Shown one piece after another: positions 1-6,076 of a DNA stretch of 21,369 bases. Both the position numbers and the translations under genes were made by a program. Numbering within the stretch: the stretch's first letter is position 1; the number at the start of each line of letters is the position of its first letter. The DNA is from RUG13409 sp045546135 (GTDB lineage Bacteria > Bacillota > Clostridia > Peptostreptococcales > Anaerovoracaceae), in the NCBI GenBank assembly GCA_045546135.1, contig JAZQCD010000024.1, positions 1 through 21,369 of the forward strand, read 5' to 3'. The notes below the pieces were generated by a model, which saw nothing but the letters and a program-made list of their open reading frames with translations, was not told the DNA's origin and did no database searches.

Positions 1-124
1 CCCACAAGAATAGATTTCCTTCTCTTAGAGATAAGACCCGTGAGAGACTATCACGTTGATAGGTCGGAGGTGTAAGTGCAGTGATGCATTCAGCTGACCG
101 ATACTAATAGGTCGAACACTTGAC
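1..124 (+). rRNA. 23S ribosomal RNA, 3' end (partial)
   Basis: This is the last part of the large-subunit rRNA and runs in from the left edge. The 3'-terminal landmark CCGATACTAATAGGTCGA (about 99-116) followed by CTTGACC is the conserved end of bacterial 23S rRNA. The exact 3' end was not measured; 124 is estimated from the CTTGACC block that pairs with the 23S 5' end. Roughly 73 bases of spacer separate it from 5S, with no tRNA between, so this is the distal end of a standard rrn operon. Confidence 0.95.
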
Positions 125-197
125 CAATGGTTCAGGTAAACGCTTTGAAACGCATTGTTTGGTTTTGAAGGTACATAAATATCTTCATTTAGAAAAA

Positions 198-313
198 TCT
201 CGTGGTAATAGCGAAGAGGTCACACCTGTTCCCATCTCGAACACAGTAGTTAAGCTCTTCATCGCCGATGATACTTGGTTGGAAGCGACCTGGGAAAGTA
301 GGAAGCCGCGGGT
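198..313 (+). rRNA. rrf: 5S ribosomal RNA
   Basis: The block GAAGAGGTCACACCTGTTCC, then the CGAACAC and AGTTAAGC motifs, is diagnostic of bacterial 5S rRNA. Helix I is visible: CTCGTGG at 199-205 pairs with CCGCGGG at 306-312, allowing G-U pairs. The length, about 115 nt, is normal. The flanks also pair (AGAAAAA at 191-197 with TTTTTCT at 313-319), extending helix I into a precursor stem of the sort cleaved during 5S maturation. It is the last gene of the rRNA operon. Confidence 0.95.
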
Positions 314-331
314 TTTTCTTTTTATGTAAAG

Positions 332-356
332 ATGGCCTCAATAAGGCCATTTTTTA
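332..356 (+). terminator. Intrinsic terminator of the rRNA operon
   Basis: ATGGCCT (332-338) and AGGCCAT (344-350) form a 7-bp stem with a 5-base loop, followed directly by a run of six T. It lies just after 5S and ends the rrn transcript. The next gene starts only about 18 bases after the T-run. Confidence 0.85.
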
Positions 357-373
357 TGTTATACTATATCGAT

Positions 374-583
374 ATGGCTATAGAGTTTGCACAATATTCT
401 TTCTGGATCATCATTTGTATACCCATAGTAGTTACAGGGGTATGGTTTGCTGTAAAACTGACAAAAGAAAACAGAGAGATCAATAAAGAAATAGATGAGA
501 TCAAAAAGGAAAAAGAGAAAGCTGCACTACACAGGAAGCAGTTTGAGATCTCATACAATAAAAAGTATTCCGGAGATAAATAG
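374..583 (+). CDS. Small single-pass membrane protein with charged coiled-coil tail
   Basis: I do not recognise a named family. The protein has 69 residues: a hydrophobic N-terminal segment of about 20 residues (near residues 8-30, rich in I, V, W, F) and then a strongly charged Lys/Glu helix (about 32-56) that looks like a coiled coil, so a bitopic membrane protein is likely. The stop codon TAG directly abuts the ATG of tmk, which argues that it is real and co-translated. No Shine-Dalgarno sequence precedes the ATG at 374. A TATACT hexamer at 360-365 could be a -10 box for a leaderless transcript, but no convincing -35 is seen. In-frame ATGs at 332 and 356 lie inside the rRNA terminator and were rejected. 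Confidence 0.6.
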   Translation: MAIEFAQYSFWIIICIPIVVTGVWFAVKLTKENREINKEIDEIKKEKEKAALHRKQFEISYNKKYSGDK

Positions 584-1216
584 ATGAAAGGTATATTTAT
601 AAGTTTCGAAGGACCTGACGGGAGTGGAAAAACTACTCAGATCAAGAGATTTGCAGAGTTTCTTGAAAGCAGGGGATATTCAGTCATTATGACAAGAGAA
701 CCGGGAGGAACAAGGATCTCTGAAAAAATACGTTCTATCATACTCGATCCTGATAATGCTGAAATGGATGGTATGACAGAGGCTTTGCTTTATGCAGCTG
801 CAAGAGCGCAGCATGTAGCTCAGCTTATCAGACCTTCCCTTGAAGAAGGAAAGATCGTACTTACTGACAGGTTCATGGATTCATCCATAGCATACCAGGG
901 ATATGGCAGAGATCTTGGAGATAAGATACGTATAATCAACGAGTATGCAGTCGGAGATACACATCCAGACCTAACATTCTTCCTTGACATCGATCCCCTC
1001 GACGGTCTTAAAAGAGCCAAAAACAGAGACGAACTTGACAGGCTTGAGCAAGAGAGTCTTGACTTCCATAAAGCGGTCTATGAAGGCTATTTAAAGCTTT
1101 CAGAGATATATAAAGACAGATATGTACATATAGATGCATCGATAAGCGTCGATGACATATTCAAAGACATTACGGACAGTTTTGAAAGCTATGTATCAAG
1201 AAGAAACAAAGAATAG
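584..1216 (+). CDS. tmk: Thymidylate kinase
   Basis: It phosphorylates dTMP to dTDP with ATP in the cytoplasm, an essential step of dTTP supply. The 210 residues match the usual family size. The P-loop GPDGSGKTT spans residues 10-18, the REPGGT segment that binds nucleotide follows at 39-44, and the DRF motif is at 95-97. A lid-like region with RDELDRLEQE is near 148-157, and FLDIDP, a typical core strand, is at 133-138. The start has a GGAG site about eight bases upstream, inside the end of the preceding gene, whose stop touches this ATG. The reading frame overlaps the start of the delta' gene, fitting an operon. The order tmk-holB-ricT is conserved in Firmicutes; the yaaQ and yaaR genes often found between them are absent here. 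Confidence 0.97.
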   Translation: MKGIFISFEGPDGSGKTTQIKRFAEFLESRGYSVIMTREPGGTRISEKIRSIILDPDNAEMDGMTEALLYAAARAQHVAQLIRPSLEEGKIVLTDRFMDSSIAYQGYGRDLGDKIRIINEYAVGDTHPDLTFFLDIDPLDGLKRAKNRDELDRLEQESLDFHKAVYEGYLKLSEIYKDRYVHIDASISVDDIFKDITDSFESYVSRRNKE

Positions 1217-1964
1217 CTATATATTACGAGAACTTAAGAGTATGATATCCTCAGGAAGGACCGGTCATGCCTTTATCCTTGCAGGGGGAAGCAGTATCTC
1301 AAGAGAATCCATAGGAAGAGAACTTGCAAAGGATATACTGTGCCATGATGAACTATCTTTAAAAAAGTTCGAACACGGTAATCATGAGGATCTCATATTG
1401 ATCGAAAAGCCTGCAGACAAGGCAAGCATACTGAAAGAACAGATAATTGAACTTCAGGAAAAGACTGAATTCAAGCCCTATGGAGATACATATGTAGTCA
1501 TCATCAAAGACGCTCATTTGATGAATGAAATAGCCCAAAACAAGCTTCTTAAAAGTCTTGAAGAACCGACCGCACAGGTGGTATATATATTACTGACGGA
1601 AAGAGAGGATTCCCTTCTTTCTACTATCAGATCAAGATGTACTTCGTTTCATCTTGAAGAAGAGAGGACAGTTTCTGACGAAGAGACCCTTTCAATGGCA
1701 AGGTCTTTCGCATCACTTCTTGACGGAAAGAGAAATTACTACAAAAAGAAGGCAGCTATTCAAAAGCTTCTTTTGAATAAGGATGAGATAAGACCGGCAG
1801 CTCTTTTATTCCTGGATGTCCTGGAAGATGAATTAGAACAGGGGATACTGGAAGGAGAAAGAGCAAAAATGGAGGCTGTGCCGCATATCGAGACAGCAAG
1901 AAAATATATTTTACAAGGACAGAATACGGCATATACACTTAAACAGCTTTGTCTAAGAGTATAG
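1191..1964 (+). CDS. holB: DNA polymerase III subunit delta' (clamp loader)
   Basis: A 257-residue clamp-loader subunit of the AAA+ fold, which helps load the beta clamp on DNA. The GHAFILAG segment near residues 25-32, the NKLLKSLEEP motif near 117-126 and the SRC motif (RSRCTSFHL) near 147-155 are typical of delta'. The site of the P-loop (GGSSISRESI) has no GKT, so ATP binding there is probably lost, as in other delta' proteins. The four-cysteine zinc module of many delta' proteins is missing: a single Cys (DILC) is followed by a short stretch and GNHEDL. I chose the ATG at 1191, which overlaps tmk by 26 bases; the ribosome site is weak, and an ATG at 1152 would overlap more. ATG 1242 is possible but would remove the first helix. 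Identity is inferred from motifs and gene order. Confidence 0.85.
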   Translation: MYQEETKNSYILRELKSMISSGRTGHAFILAGGSSISRESIGRELAKDILCHDELSLKKFEHGNHEDLILIEKPADKASILKEQIIELQEKTEFKPYGDTYVVIIKDAHLMNEIAQNKLLKSLEEPTAQVVYILLTEREDSLLSTIRSRCTSFHLEEERTVSDEETLSMARSFASLLDGKRNYYKKKAAIQKLLLNKDEIRPAALLFLDVLEDELEQGILEGERAKMEAVPHIETARKYILQGQNTAYTLKQLCLRV

Positions 1965-1978
1965 TCAAGGAGGATAAG

Positions 1979-2926
1979 GTGACAAAAGTAGTTGGAGTAA
2001 AATTCAGAACAGTAGGTAAGACCTATTATTTTGATCCTCTGGAATTTGACCTCAAAGTAGGAGATGCGGTCATAGTTGAAACATCCAGAGGCATAGAATT
2101 CGGTACTATTGCTTTCGAAGCAACGGAAATAGAGGATAACGAAGTAGTACAGCCTCTCAAACCTATAATTCGAAAAGCAGACAATGAAGACAGAAGAAAG
2201 AATGAGGCTAATATAGCAAAAAGAGAAAAGGCTCTTGAGACCTGCCAGCAAAAGATCGACGCGAGAGGTCTGGAAATGAAACTTGTCGACGTCGAATATA
2301 CTTTTGATAACAGCAAAGTCATATTCTATTTTACGGCAGACGGAAGGGTCGATTTCAGAGAACTGGTAAAGGATCTTGCAGCTGCCTTTAAGATGCGTAT
2401 TGAATTAAGGCAGATAGGTGTCAGAGACGAAACTAAAATGCTGGGAGGCATAGGTCCATGCGGCAGAGATCTTTGCTGCCATGCGTGGCTTCACGATTTC
2501 AATACTGTATCTATCAAGATGGCAAAGAATCAAAGCCTGTCTTTGAATCCTACAAAGATATCGGGCATATGCGGTAGACTCATGTGCTGCCTTCAGTTCG
2601 AAAACGATACGTATATAGACCTAAAAAAGGGCATGCCTGAAATAGGAGAACGGATCAATACATCTGATGGAACAGCCGTAGTAAGCGATGTAAGTATACT
2701 TGAAAACAAGATAAAAACACGCCTTGTACTTGACGATGGTAAGAACGGAAAACAACCGGAAAAGTTATCTTCAGATTATTATTTCTACAAGAAAGAAGAA
2801 ATAAAAAGAGATCCTAAAAAAGAGAGAAGAGATTCTCAAAAAGACAGATCAAGAAACGATAGGAAATTCTCTGAGGATATCGATCTTACGAAACTCACAG
2901 AAGAAGAACTTGCAGCTCTTGAATAA
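1979..2926 (+). CDS. ricT: RicT/YaaT, PSP1-domain regulatory protein
   Basis: A 315-residue member of the PSP1 family. In Bacillus subtilis the homologue forms an Fe-S cluster-containing complex with two partner proteins (RicA, RicF), which affects RNA maturation by RNase Y and entry into sporulation, competence and biofilm. The two Cys-rich blocks of the family are intact: GPCGRDLCC (Cys161, 166, 167) and GICGRLMCC (Cys198, 203, 204). The C-terminus (after about 265) is a Lys/Arg/Asp-rich tail, probably disordered. The GTG start at 1979 has a perfect AAGGAGG at 1967-1973 with five bases of spacing. A TTG at 1949 in frame would lie before this site and inside holB. It is the last gene of the operon, followed by a terminator. 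Confidence 0.93.
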   Translation: MTKVVGVKFRTVGKTYYFDPLEFDLKVGDAVIVETSRGIEFGTIAFEATEIEDNEVVQPLKPIIRKADNEDRRKNEANIAKREKALETCQQKIDARGLEMKLVDVEYTFDNSKVIFYFTADGRVDFRELVKDLAAAFKMRIELRQIGVRDETKMLGGIGPCGRDLCCHAWLHDFNTVSIKMAKNQSLSLNPTKISGICGRLMCCLQFENDTYIDLKKGMPEIGERINTSDGTAVVSDVSILENKIKTRLVLDDGKNGKQPEKLSSDYYFYKKEEIKRDPKKERRDSQKDRSRNDRKFSEDIDLTKLTEEELAALE

Positions 2927-2950
2927 AAGGATCGGTAAAAATACGGCAAA

Positions 2951-2990
2951 AAAAATATCCTTTGCTATGCGCAGAGGATATTTCTTTATT
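2951..2990. terminator. Bidirectional terminator between convergent ricT and abrB-like genes
   Basis: AAATATCCT (2953-2961) pairs with AGGATATTT (2975-2983); the stem continues inward with TGC/GCA, leaving a 5-base loop. T-rich sequence follows on the plus strand (TTTCTTTATT) and an A-run precedes it (T-run on the minus strand), so it can stop transcripts from both sides. Confidence 0.85.
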
Positions 2991-2995
2991 GTCAA

Positions 2996-3238
2996 TTAAA
3001 GTTTTTTGAGCTTCTTAAGGCAACCGGAACATACCACTTTTCCATTAAAGTTGACCAAATTCTCAGCTTCGCCGCAGAAGACACATGTCTGCTGGAATTT
3101 ACGCAGAATAATGTCTGTACCTTCTACAAAGATCTCAATAGGATCTGTTTCCTTGATATCGAATGTTGTACGAAGTTCTTTTGGGATAACTATCCTTCCG
3201 AGCTGGTCTAACTTCCTCACAATACCTGTTGACTTCAT
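2996..3238 (-). CDS. AbrB/SpoVT-type transcriptional regulator with Cys-rich tail
   Basis: An 80-residue protein whose first 47 residues are an AbrB swapped-hairpin DNA-binding domain: MKSTGIVRKLDQLGRIVIPK is very close to the N-terminus of B. subtilis AbrB, and the EIFVEGTDIILRKF strand follows. The C-terminal part carries two CxxC pairs (Cys52/Cys55 and Cys70/Cys73), a likely small zinc-binding module in place of the AbrB oligomerisation domain. Such proteins repress stationary-phase and transition genes, usually as multimers. Its ATG overlaps the stop of the upstream membrane-protein gene by one base (TAATG) and is preceded by AAGGAGG, so the two genes are translationally coupled. Targets cannot be told from the sequence. 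Confidence 0.9.
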   Translation of the reverse strand: MKSTGIVRKLDQLGRIVIPKELRTTFDIKETDPIEIFVEGTDIILRKFQQTCVFCGEAENLVNFNGKVVCSGCLKKLKKL

Positions 3239-3639
3239 TACTCCCTCCTTGTTTTGTGTTTAGTCTTGCTGTCATCGAAGAGTGATGCTAAACTTGCTCC
3301 GGCATTTACCAAACCTGTAAATGCAGAGATCTTACTTTTGTTAGTTGAAACTACATCAGCAAAATCAGATACTGAATGCGATGCATCTCTGACGCTCTTG
3401 TTTGCGATGTCTGCTGTCTTTTTGACCTGATCTACTATCTCTGTTGCATCTTTAAGTATTACCTTGGCTTCGTCAAGGGCGGCATTTGCCTTTGTCAAAG
3501 CACCGTTGAGCTCTTCTGCCGATTTCAGGAATTTTTTCATCAAGAAAATCAGCATGATAAGTGCAACTATGGCTACAATCAAAAGAATGCAGATAAGTAC
3601 ATCCTGCATTGTAAAACTAATTGTCAATGGTTCCTTCAT
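3238..3639 (-). CDS. DUF948-like membrane-anchored coiled-coil protein
   Basis: A 133-residue protein of unknown function: one hydrophobic helix (about residues 13-34) and then a long amphipathic helix region with repeated Ala, Asp, Lys and Val (about 38-95), the organisation of DUF948-type proteins. I cannot name a role. On the minus strand AGAGG lies seven bases before the chosen ATG and four before another ATG immediately upstream (3642), so either may be used; the in-frame ATG at 3660 has no well-placed site. It is the first gene of a two-gene operon with the AbrB-like regulator, coupled by a one-base stop/start overlap, suggesting the membrane protein and the regulator are made together. 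Confidence 0.75.
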   Translation of the reverse strand: MKEPLTISFTMQDVLICILLIVAIVALIMLIFLMKKFLKSAEELNGALTKANAALDEAKVILKDATEIVDQVKKTADIANKSVRDASHSVSDFADVVSTNKSKISAFTGLVNAGASLASLFDDSKTKHKTRRE

Positions 3640-3705
3640 CATTCTACCTCTGACTAACATATCCTATTATGCAGCAACGACGGCATATTTACAACCCCCG
3701 TAACT

Positions 3706-3718
3706 CGAAAAATTTTCG
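3706..3718. promoter_or_regulatory. Short AT-rich palindrome in the minus-strand leader
   Basis: CGAAAAATTTTCG is a 13-base palindrome lying roughly 20-30 bases downstream of the predicted minus-strand start site. AT-rich symmetrical sites of this kind could be an operator, for instance for the AbrB-like product of the same operon, but no consensus was tested. Confidence 0.3.
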
Positions 3719-3742
3719 GAGATTTTGAATTTTGCCAAAAAA

Positions 3743-3751
3743 ATTATACCA
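3743..3751 (-). promoter_or_regulatory. Extended -10 promoter for the membrane protein/AbrB operon
   Basis: On the minus strand the sequence reads TGGTATAAT, a perfect TGnTATAAT extended -10 element. No good -35 hexamer is seen 17 bases upstream, as is acceptable for extended -10 promoters. It abuts the -35 box of the opposing murA promoter. Confidence 0.6.
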
Positions 3752-3753
3752 TT

Positions 3754-3782
3754 TTGACAAAGTATGCATGATACACTATAAT
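3754..3782 (+). promoter_or_regulatory. Consensus housekeeping promoter of murA
   Basis: TTGACA (3754-3759), a 17-base spacer and TATAAT (3777-3782): a perfect match to the vegetative sigma factor consensus. The start site would be near 3789, giving a leader of about 35 bases before murA. Confidence 0.9.
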
Positions 3783-3823
3783 AGCACTTGGTCAAAATAC
3801 CTAAGTCATACAGGAGATAACTT

Positions 3824-5086
3824 ATGGCAAAATACATCATAAAAAAATCCGATCCGCTTCACGGTGAAGTTGAAATATCCGGCGCTAAAAATGCGACCCT
3901 TCCCATACTTGCAGCAACCGTTTTAACAGAGGGCGTATGTGAGATACACGATGCTCCCCATCTGTCAGACGTTGAAGTCATGTGTGATATACTCAGGTCT
4001 GTCGGAGCCACAGTAACAGAAGATTACGATAAACATATAATAACAGTTGACGGGTCAACTGTAAATAGATCAGTAGTCCCTTACGATCTCGTAAAAAAGG
4101 AAAGGGCATCCTTCTTCATAATGGGACCTCTCCTTGCAAGGATGGGAAAAGTTAATATTGCCCTTCCCGGAGGCTGTGCAATCGGAGAAAGACCTGTAGA
4201 TCTTCACACTAAAGGAATCAAGATGCTTGGCGCAAGAGTCGTAACTGCTGACGGTGAAGTCAACGCCAATGCGGACAAACTTAAAGGTTCACTTGTTTAT
4301 CTCGATTTTCCAAGCGTAGGAGCAACAGAAAATATCATGATGGCTGCTACTCTTGCTGAAGGAGAAACGACCATAGAAAATGCTGCAGAAGAACCTGAGA
4401 TCGTAGATCTTGCGAACTTTCTGAACAGTATGGGAGCACAGATAAAAGGAGCAGGCACAGATACTATCAGGGTCACCGGAGTTGATAAACTCCATGGCAC
4501 GAGATATGCTGTCATTCCTGACAGGATAGAGACTGCGACCTTTATGATCGCGGCAGCAACGACAAGGGGCAACATACTCATAAAGAACTGCATTCCGGAT
4601 CATGTAAGGCCGATAATCGCAAAACTTGTGGAGTGCGGCGTATATATTGCCGATGAACTTGAAGGTATGCGCGTTAGGGGCGATATGAACAAACTGACAT
4701 CTACGGATATAAAGACCCTTCCTTATCCGGGTTTCCCGACTGATGCACAAGCTCCTATCATGACTTTCCTCACAACTGTAGAGGGACAAAGCAAGATCAA
4801 TGAGACGCTCTTTGAGAACAGACTGATGCACGCATCTGAACTCAACAGAATGGGTGCTAATATAAGGGTCGACGGAAGGACTGCAGTCGTTCCGGGAAAT
4901 CAAAGACAGCTCGAAGGAGCATCGGTCATGGCTACAGATCTAAGAGCCGGAGCAGCACTTGTCATAGCAGGACTCGTTGCCGAAGGAACTACTGAAGTCA
5001 CCAATATCTATCATATAGAGAGAGGATATGAGGATTTCGTAGATAAGCTCAGAGGTCTTGGCGCTATCATAGAAAGAGTTGAATAA
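3824..5086 (+). CDS. murA: UDP-N-acetylglucosamine 1-carboxyvinyltransferase
   Basis: It transfers enolpyruvate from PEP to UDP-GlcNAc, the first committed step of peptidoglycan synthesis. The 420 residues match the family. SGAKNATLP (19-27) holds the conserved Lys22 and Asn23. GGCAIGERPVDLH (116-128) is the active-site loop, and Cys118 in it is the residue that reacts with PEP and with fosfomycin. The ending DLRAGAALVIAGLVAEGTT is typical, with the Asp-Leu-Arg motif. Many Firmicutes have two copies (murAA and murAB); a single gene cannot show which this is. AGGAG lies upstream of the ATG, a perfect promoter is at 3754, and a strong terminator follows, so it is a single-gene unit. Confidence 0.97.
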   Translation: MAKYIIKKSDPLHGEVEISGAKNATLPILAATVLTEGVCEIHDAPHLSDVEVMCDILRSVGATVTEDYDKHIITVDGSTVNRSVVPYDLVKKERASFFIMGPLLARMGKVNIALPGGCAIGERPVDLHTKGIKMLGARVVTADGEVNANADKLKGSLVYLDFPSVGATENIMMAATLAEGETTIENAAEEPEIVDLANFLNSMGAQIKGAGTDTIRVTGVDKLHGTRYAVIPDRIETATFMIAAATTRGNILIKNCIPDHVRPIIAKLVECGVYIADELEGMRVRGDMNKLTSTDIKTLPYPGFPTDAQAPIMTFLTTVEGQSKINETLFENRLMHASELNRMGANIRVDGRTAVVPGNQRQLEGASVMATDLRAGAALVIAGLVAEGTTEVTNIYHIERGYEDFVDKLRGLGAIIERVE

Positions 5087-5111
5087 TTATTTACATAAGT
5101 CCAAATTAATG

Positions 5112-5147
5112 CCGTGTTCTTAAAAGTATCAAGAACACGGTATTTTT
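5112..5147 (+). terminator. Terminator of murA
   Basis: CCGTGTTCTT (5112-5121) and AAGAACACGG (5131-5140) make a perfect 10-bp stem with a 9-base loop, followed by TATTTTT. Confidence 0.92.
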
Positions 5148-5214
5148 AAGGAAAAATGCCTGTTTATATCACAATCACACCAGAGTTTTTTTGTCGATAA
5201 ATACACAGAATTAT

Positions 5215-5243
5215 GTGACTGTATTGAATAAAAATGGTATAAT
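5215..5243 (+). promoter_or_regulatory. Promoter of the flavin cassette
   Basis: GTGACT (5215-5220), a 17-base spacer and TATAAT (5238-5243), the latter preceded by TGG, which makes an extended -10. The start site would fall near 5250, about 44 bases before the first FMN-binding gene. Confidence 0.75.
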
Positions 5244-5293
5244 ACAAGTGATTGAAACGATCAGTCAATAAATAGTATGTTAGAGGTTAAAAA

Positions 5294-5983
5294 ATGATCA
5301 AAACGCAATTGCGAAACACTTTGATAATGGTTGTTCTTGCCGTAGCTTTAGTCTTCGGTATAGGAGTTGCCACAAAGAAGGAGGTTTTAAAGTATACGCC
5401 CGGAGATTATTACGGCGTAGCAACAGGTAAAGAAGAAGGTCTTTGGGTAAAGGTCACGGTCACTGAGGACGCGATCAAACAGGTCGAGATTGTCGAGCAT
5501 CATGAGACTCCCGGATATTGTGAACCTGCCATGGAACAGATCCCTGTAAAGATAATCACAGCAAATTCACCTTATGTCGACACTGTTTCAGGCGCAACAA
5601 AAACATCCGAAGGAATAAAGAATGCAGTAATAAGTTGCATATACCAGGCTGCAGGCAAGGAACCTATCCTTGACCCACCTGAGAAAAAGATACCGGTCCC
5701 ACTTGACTATTCATACAACCCTGGAGTATACTCTGCATCTGCTGAAGGATTCGAGCAGACAATAAAAGTTGAAGTCGAGTTCAGCGAGACTGCTATAGTG
5801 AAGGTGACCATCCTCAACAGCGAGGACGGTGAAGAGAGGGTCAAGGAGGTCAAAGAAGGCGGCCTTATTGACGACATCATCGAGTGGCAGACTTACGATG
5901 TAGATACTGTATCAGGCGCATCATGGACATCCAAAGGAGTTATGGACGCCGTACAAAAGTGCGTCGAGCAGGCAAAGAAATAG
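5294..5983 (+). CDS. Membrane-anchored protein with two FMN-binding (flavinylation) domains
   Basis: The 229 residues hold an N-terminal hydrophobic anchor (about 8-27, no lipobox cysteine) and two tandem FMN-bind domains of the NqrC/RnfG type, so the bulk lies outside the membrane. Each domain ends with the motif that ApbE modifies: DTVSGATKTS (residues 96-105, acceptor Thr102) and DTVSGASWTS (204-213, acceptor Ser210). In this family FMN is joined through a phosphoester to the Thr or Ser of SGA[T/S]. Two flavins on one protein suggest short-range electron transfer across the envelope, as with the two-FMN protein PplA of Listeria; the actual donor and acceptor are unknown. An AGAGG ribosome site precedes the ATG. 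An ApbE gene lies 1.1 kb downstream, which supports modification. Domain assignment is firm; redox role is inferred. Confidence 0.88.
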   Translation: MIKTQLRNTLIMVVLAVALVFGIGVATKKEVLKYTPGDYYGVATGKEEGLWVKVTVTEDAIKQVEIVEHHETPGYCEPAMEQIPVKIITANSPYVDTVSGATKTSEGIKNAVISCIYQAAGKEPILDPPEKKIPVPLDYSYNPGVYSASAEGFEQTIKVEVEFSETAIVKVTILNSEDGEERVKEVKEGGLIDDIIEWQTYDVDTVSGASWTSKGVMDAVQKCVEQAKK

Positions 5984-5989
5984 AATTAG

Positions 5990-6007
5990 ATTCCGGTATT
6001 TCGGAAT
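5990..6007 (+). terminator. Weak stem-loop between the two flavin-protein genes
   Basis: ATTCCG (5990-5995) pairs with CGGAAT (6002-6007) around a 6-base loop. The following TTAATATAC is not a proper T-run, so it may be an mRNA-stabilising or partially terminating hairpin. A TATAGT at 6033-6038 could be a separate -10 for the next gene, without a clear -35. Confidence 0.4.
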
Positions 6008-6076
6008 TTAATATACAAAAAGAGTAGAAAATTATAGTAGTTTAAATTGTTTCAAAAGGAACAAGGAGGAAAGAAA

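Noticed and set aside
120..329. Reading frame over the 23S-5S spacer and 5S rRNA
   Set aside because: It lies entirely on rRNA and spacer sequence and has no coding features.
1949..1978. TTG start for ricT upstream of the GTG at 1979
   Set aside because: The perfect AAGGAGG at 1967-1973 lies downstream of it and serves the GTG; the extra residues are part of the holB end.
4289..4903. Long minus-strand open frame opposite murA
   Set aside because: It is antisense to a clear murA gene, is Cys/Ser-rich and low in sense, and has no initiation signal; likewise other frames opposite tmk, the SBP and apbE.
5161..5214. Riboswitch (for example FMN) before the flavin cassette
   Set aside because: The leader after the promoter is only about 44 bases and shows none of the conserved FMN aptamer blocks.
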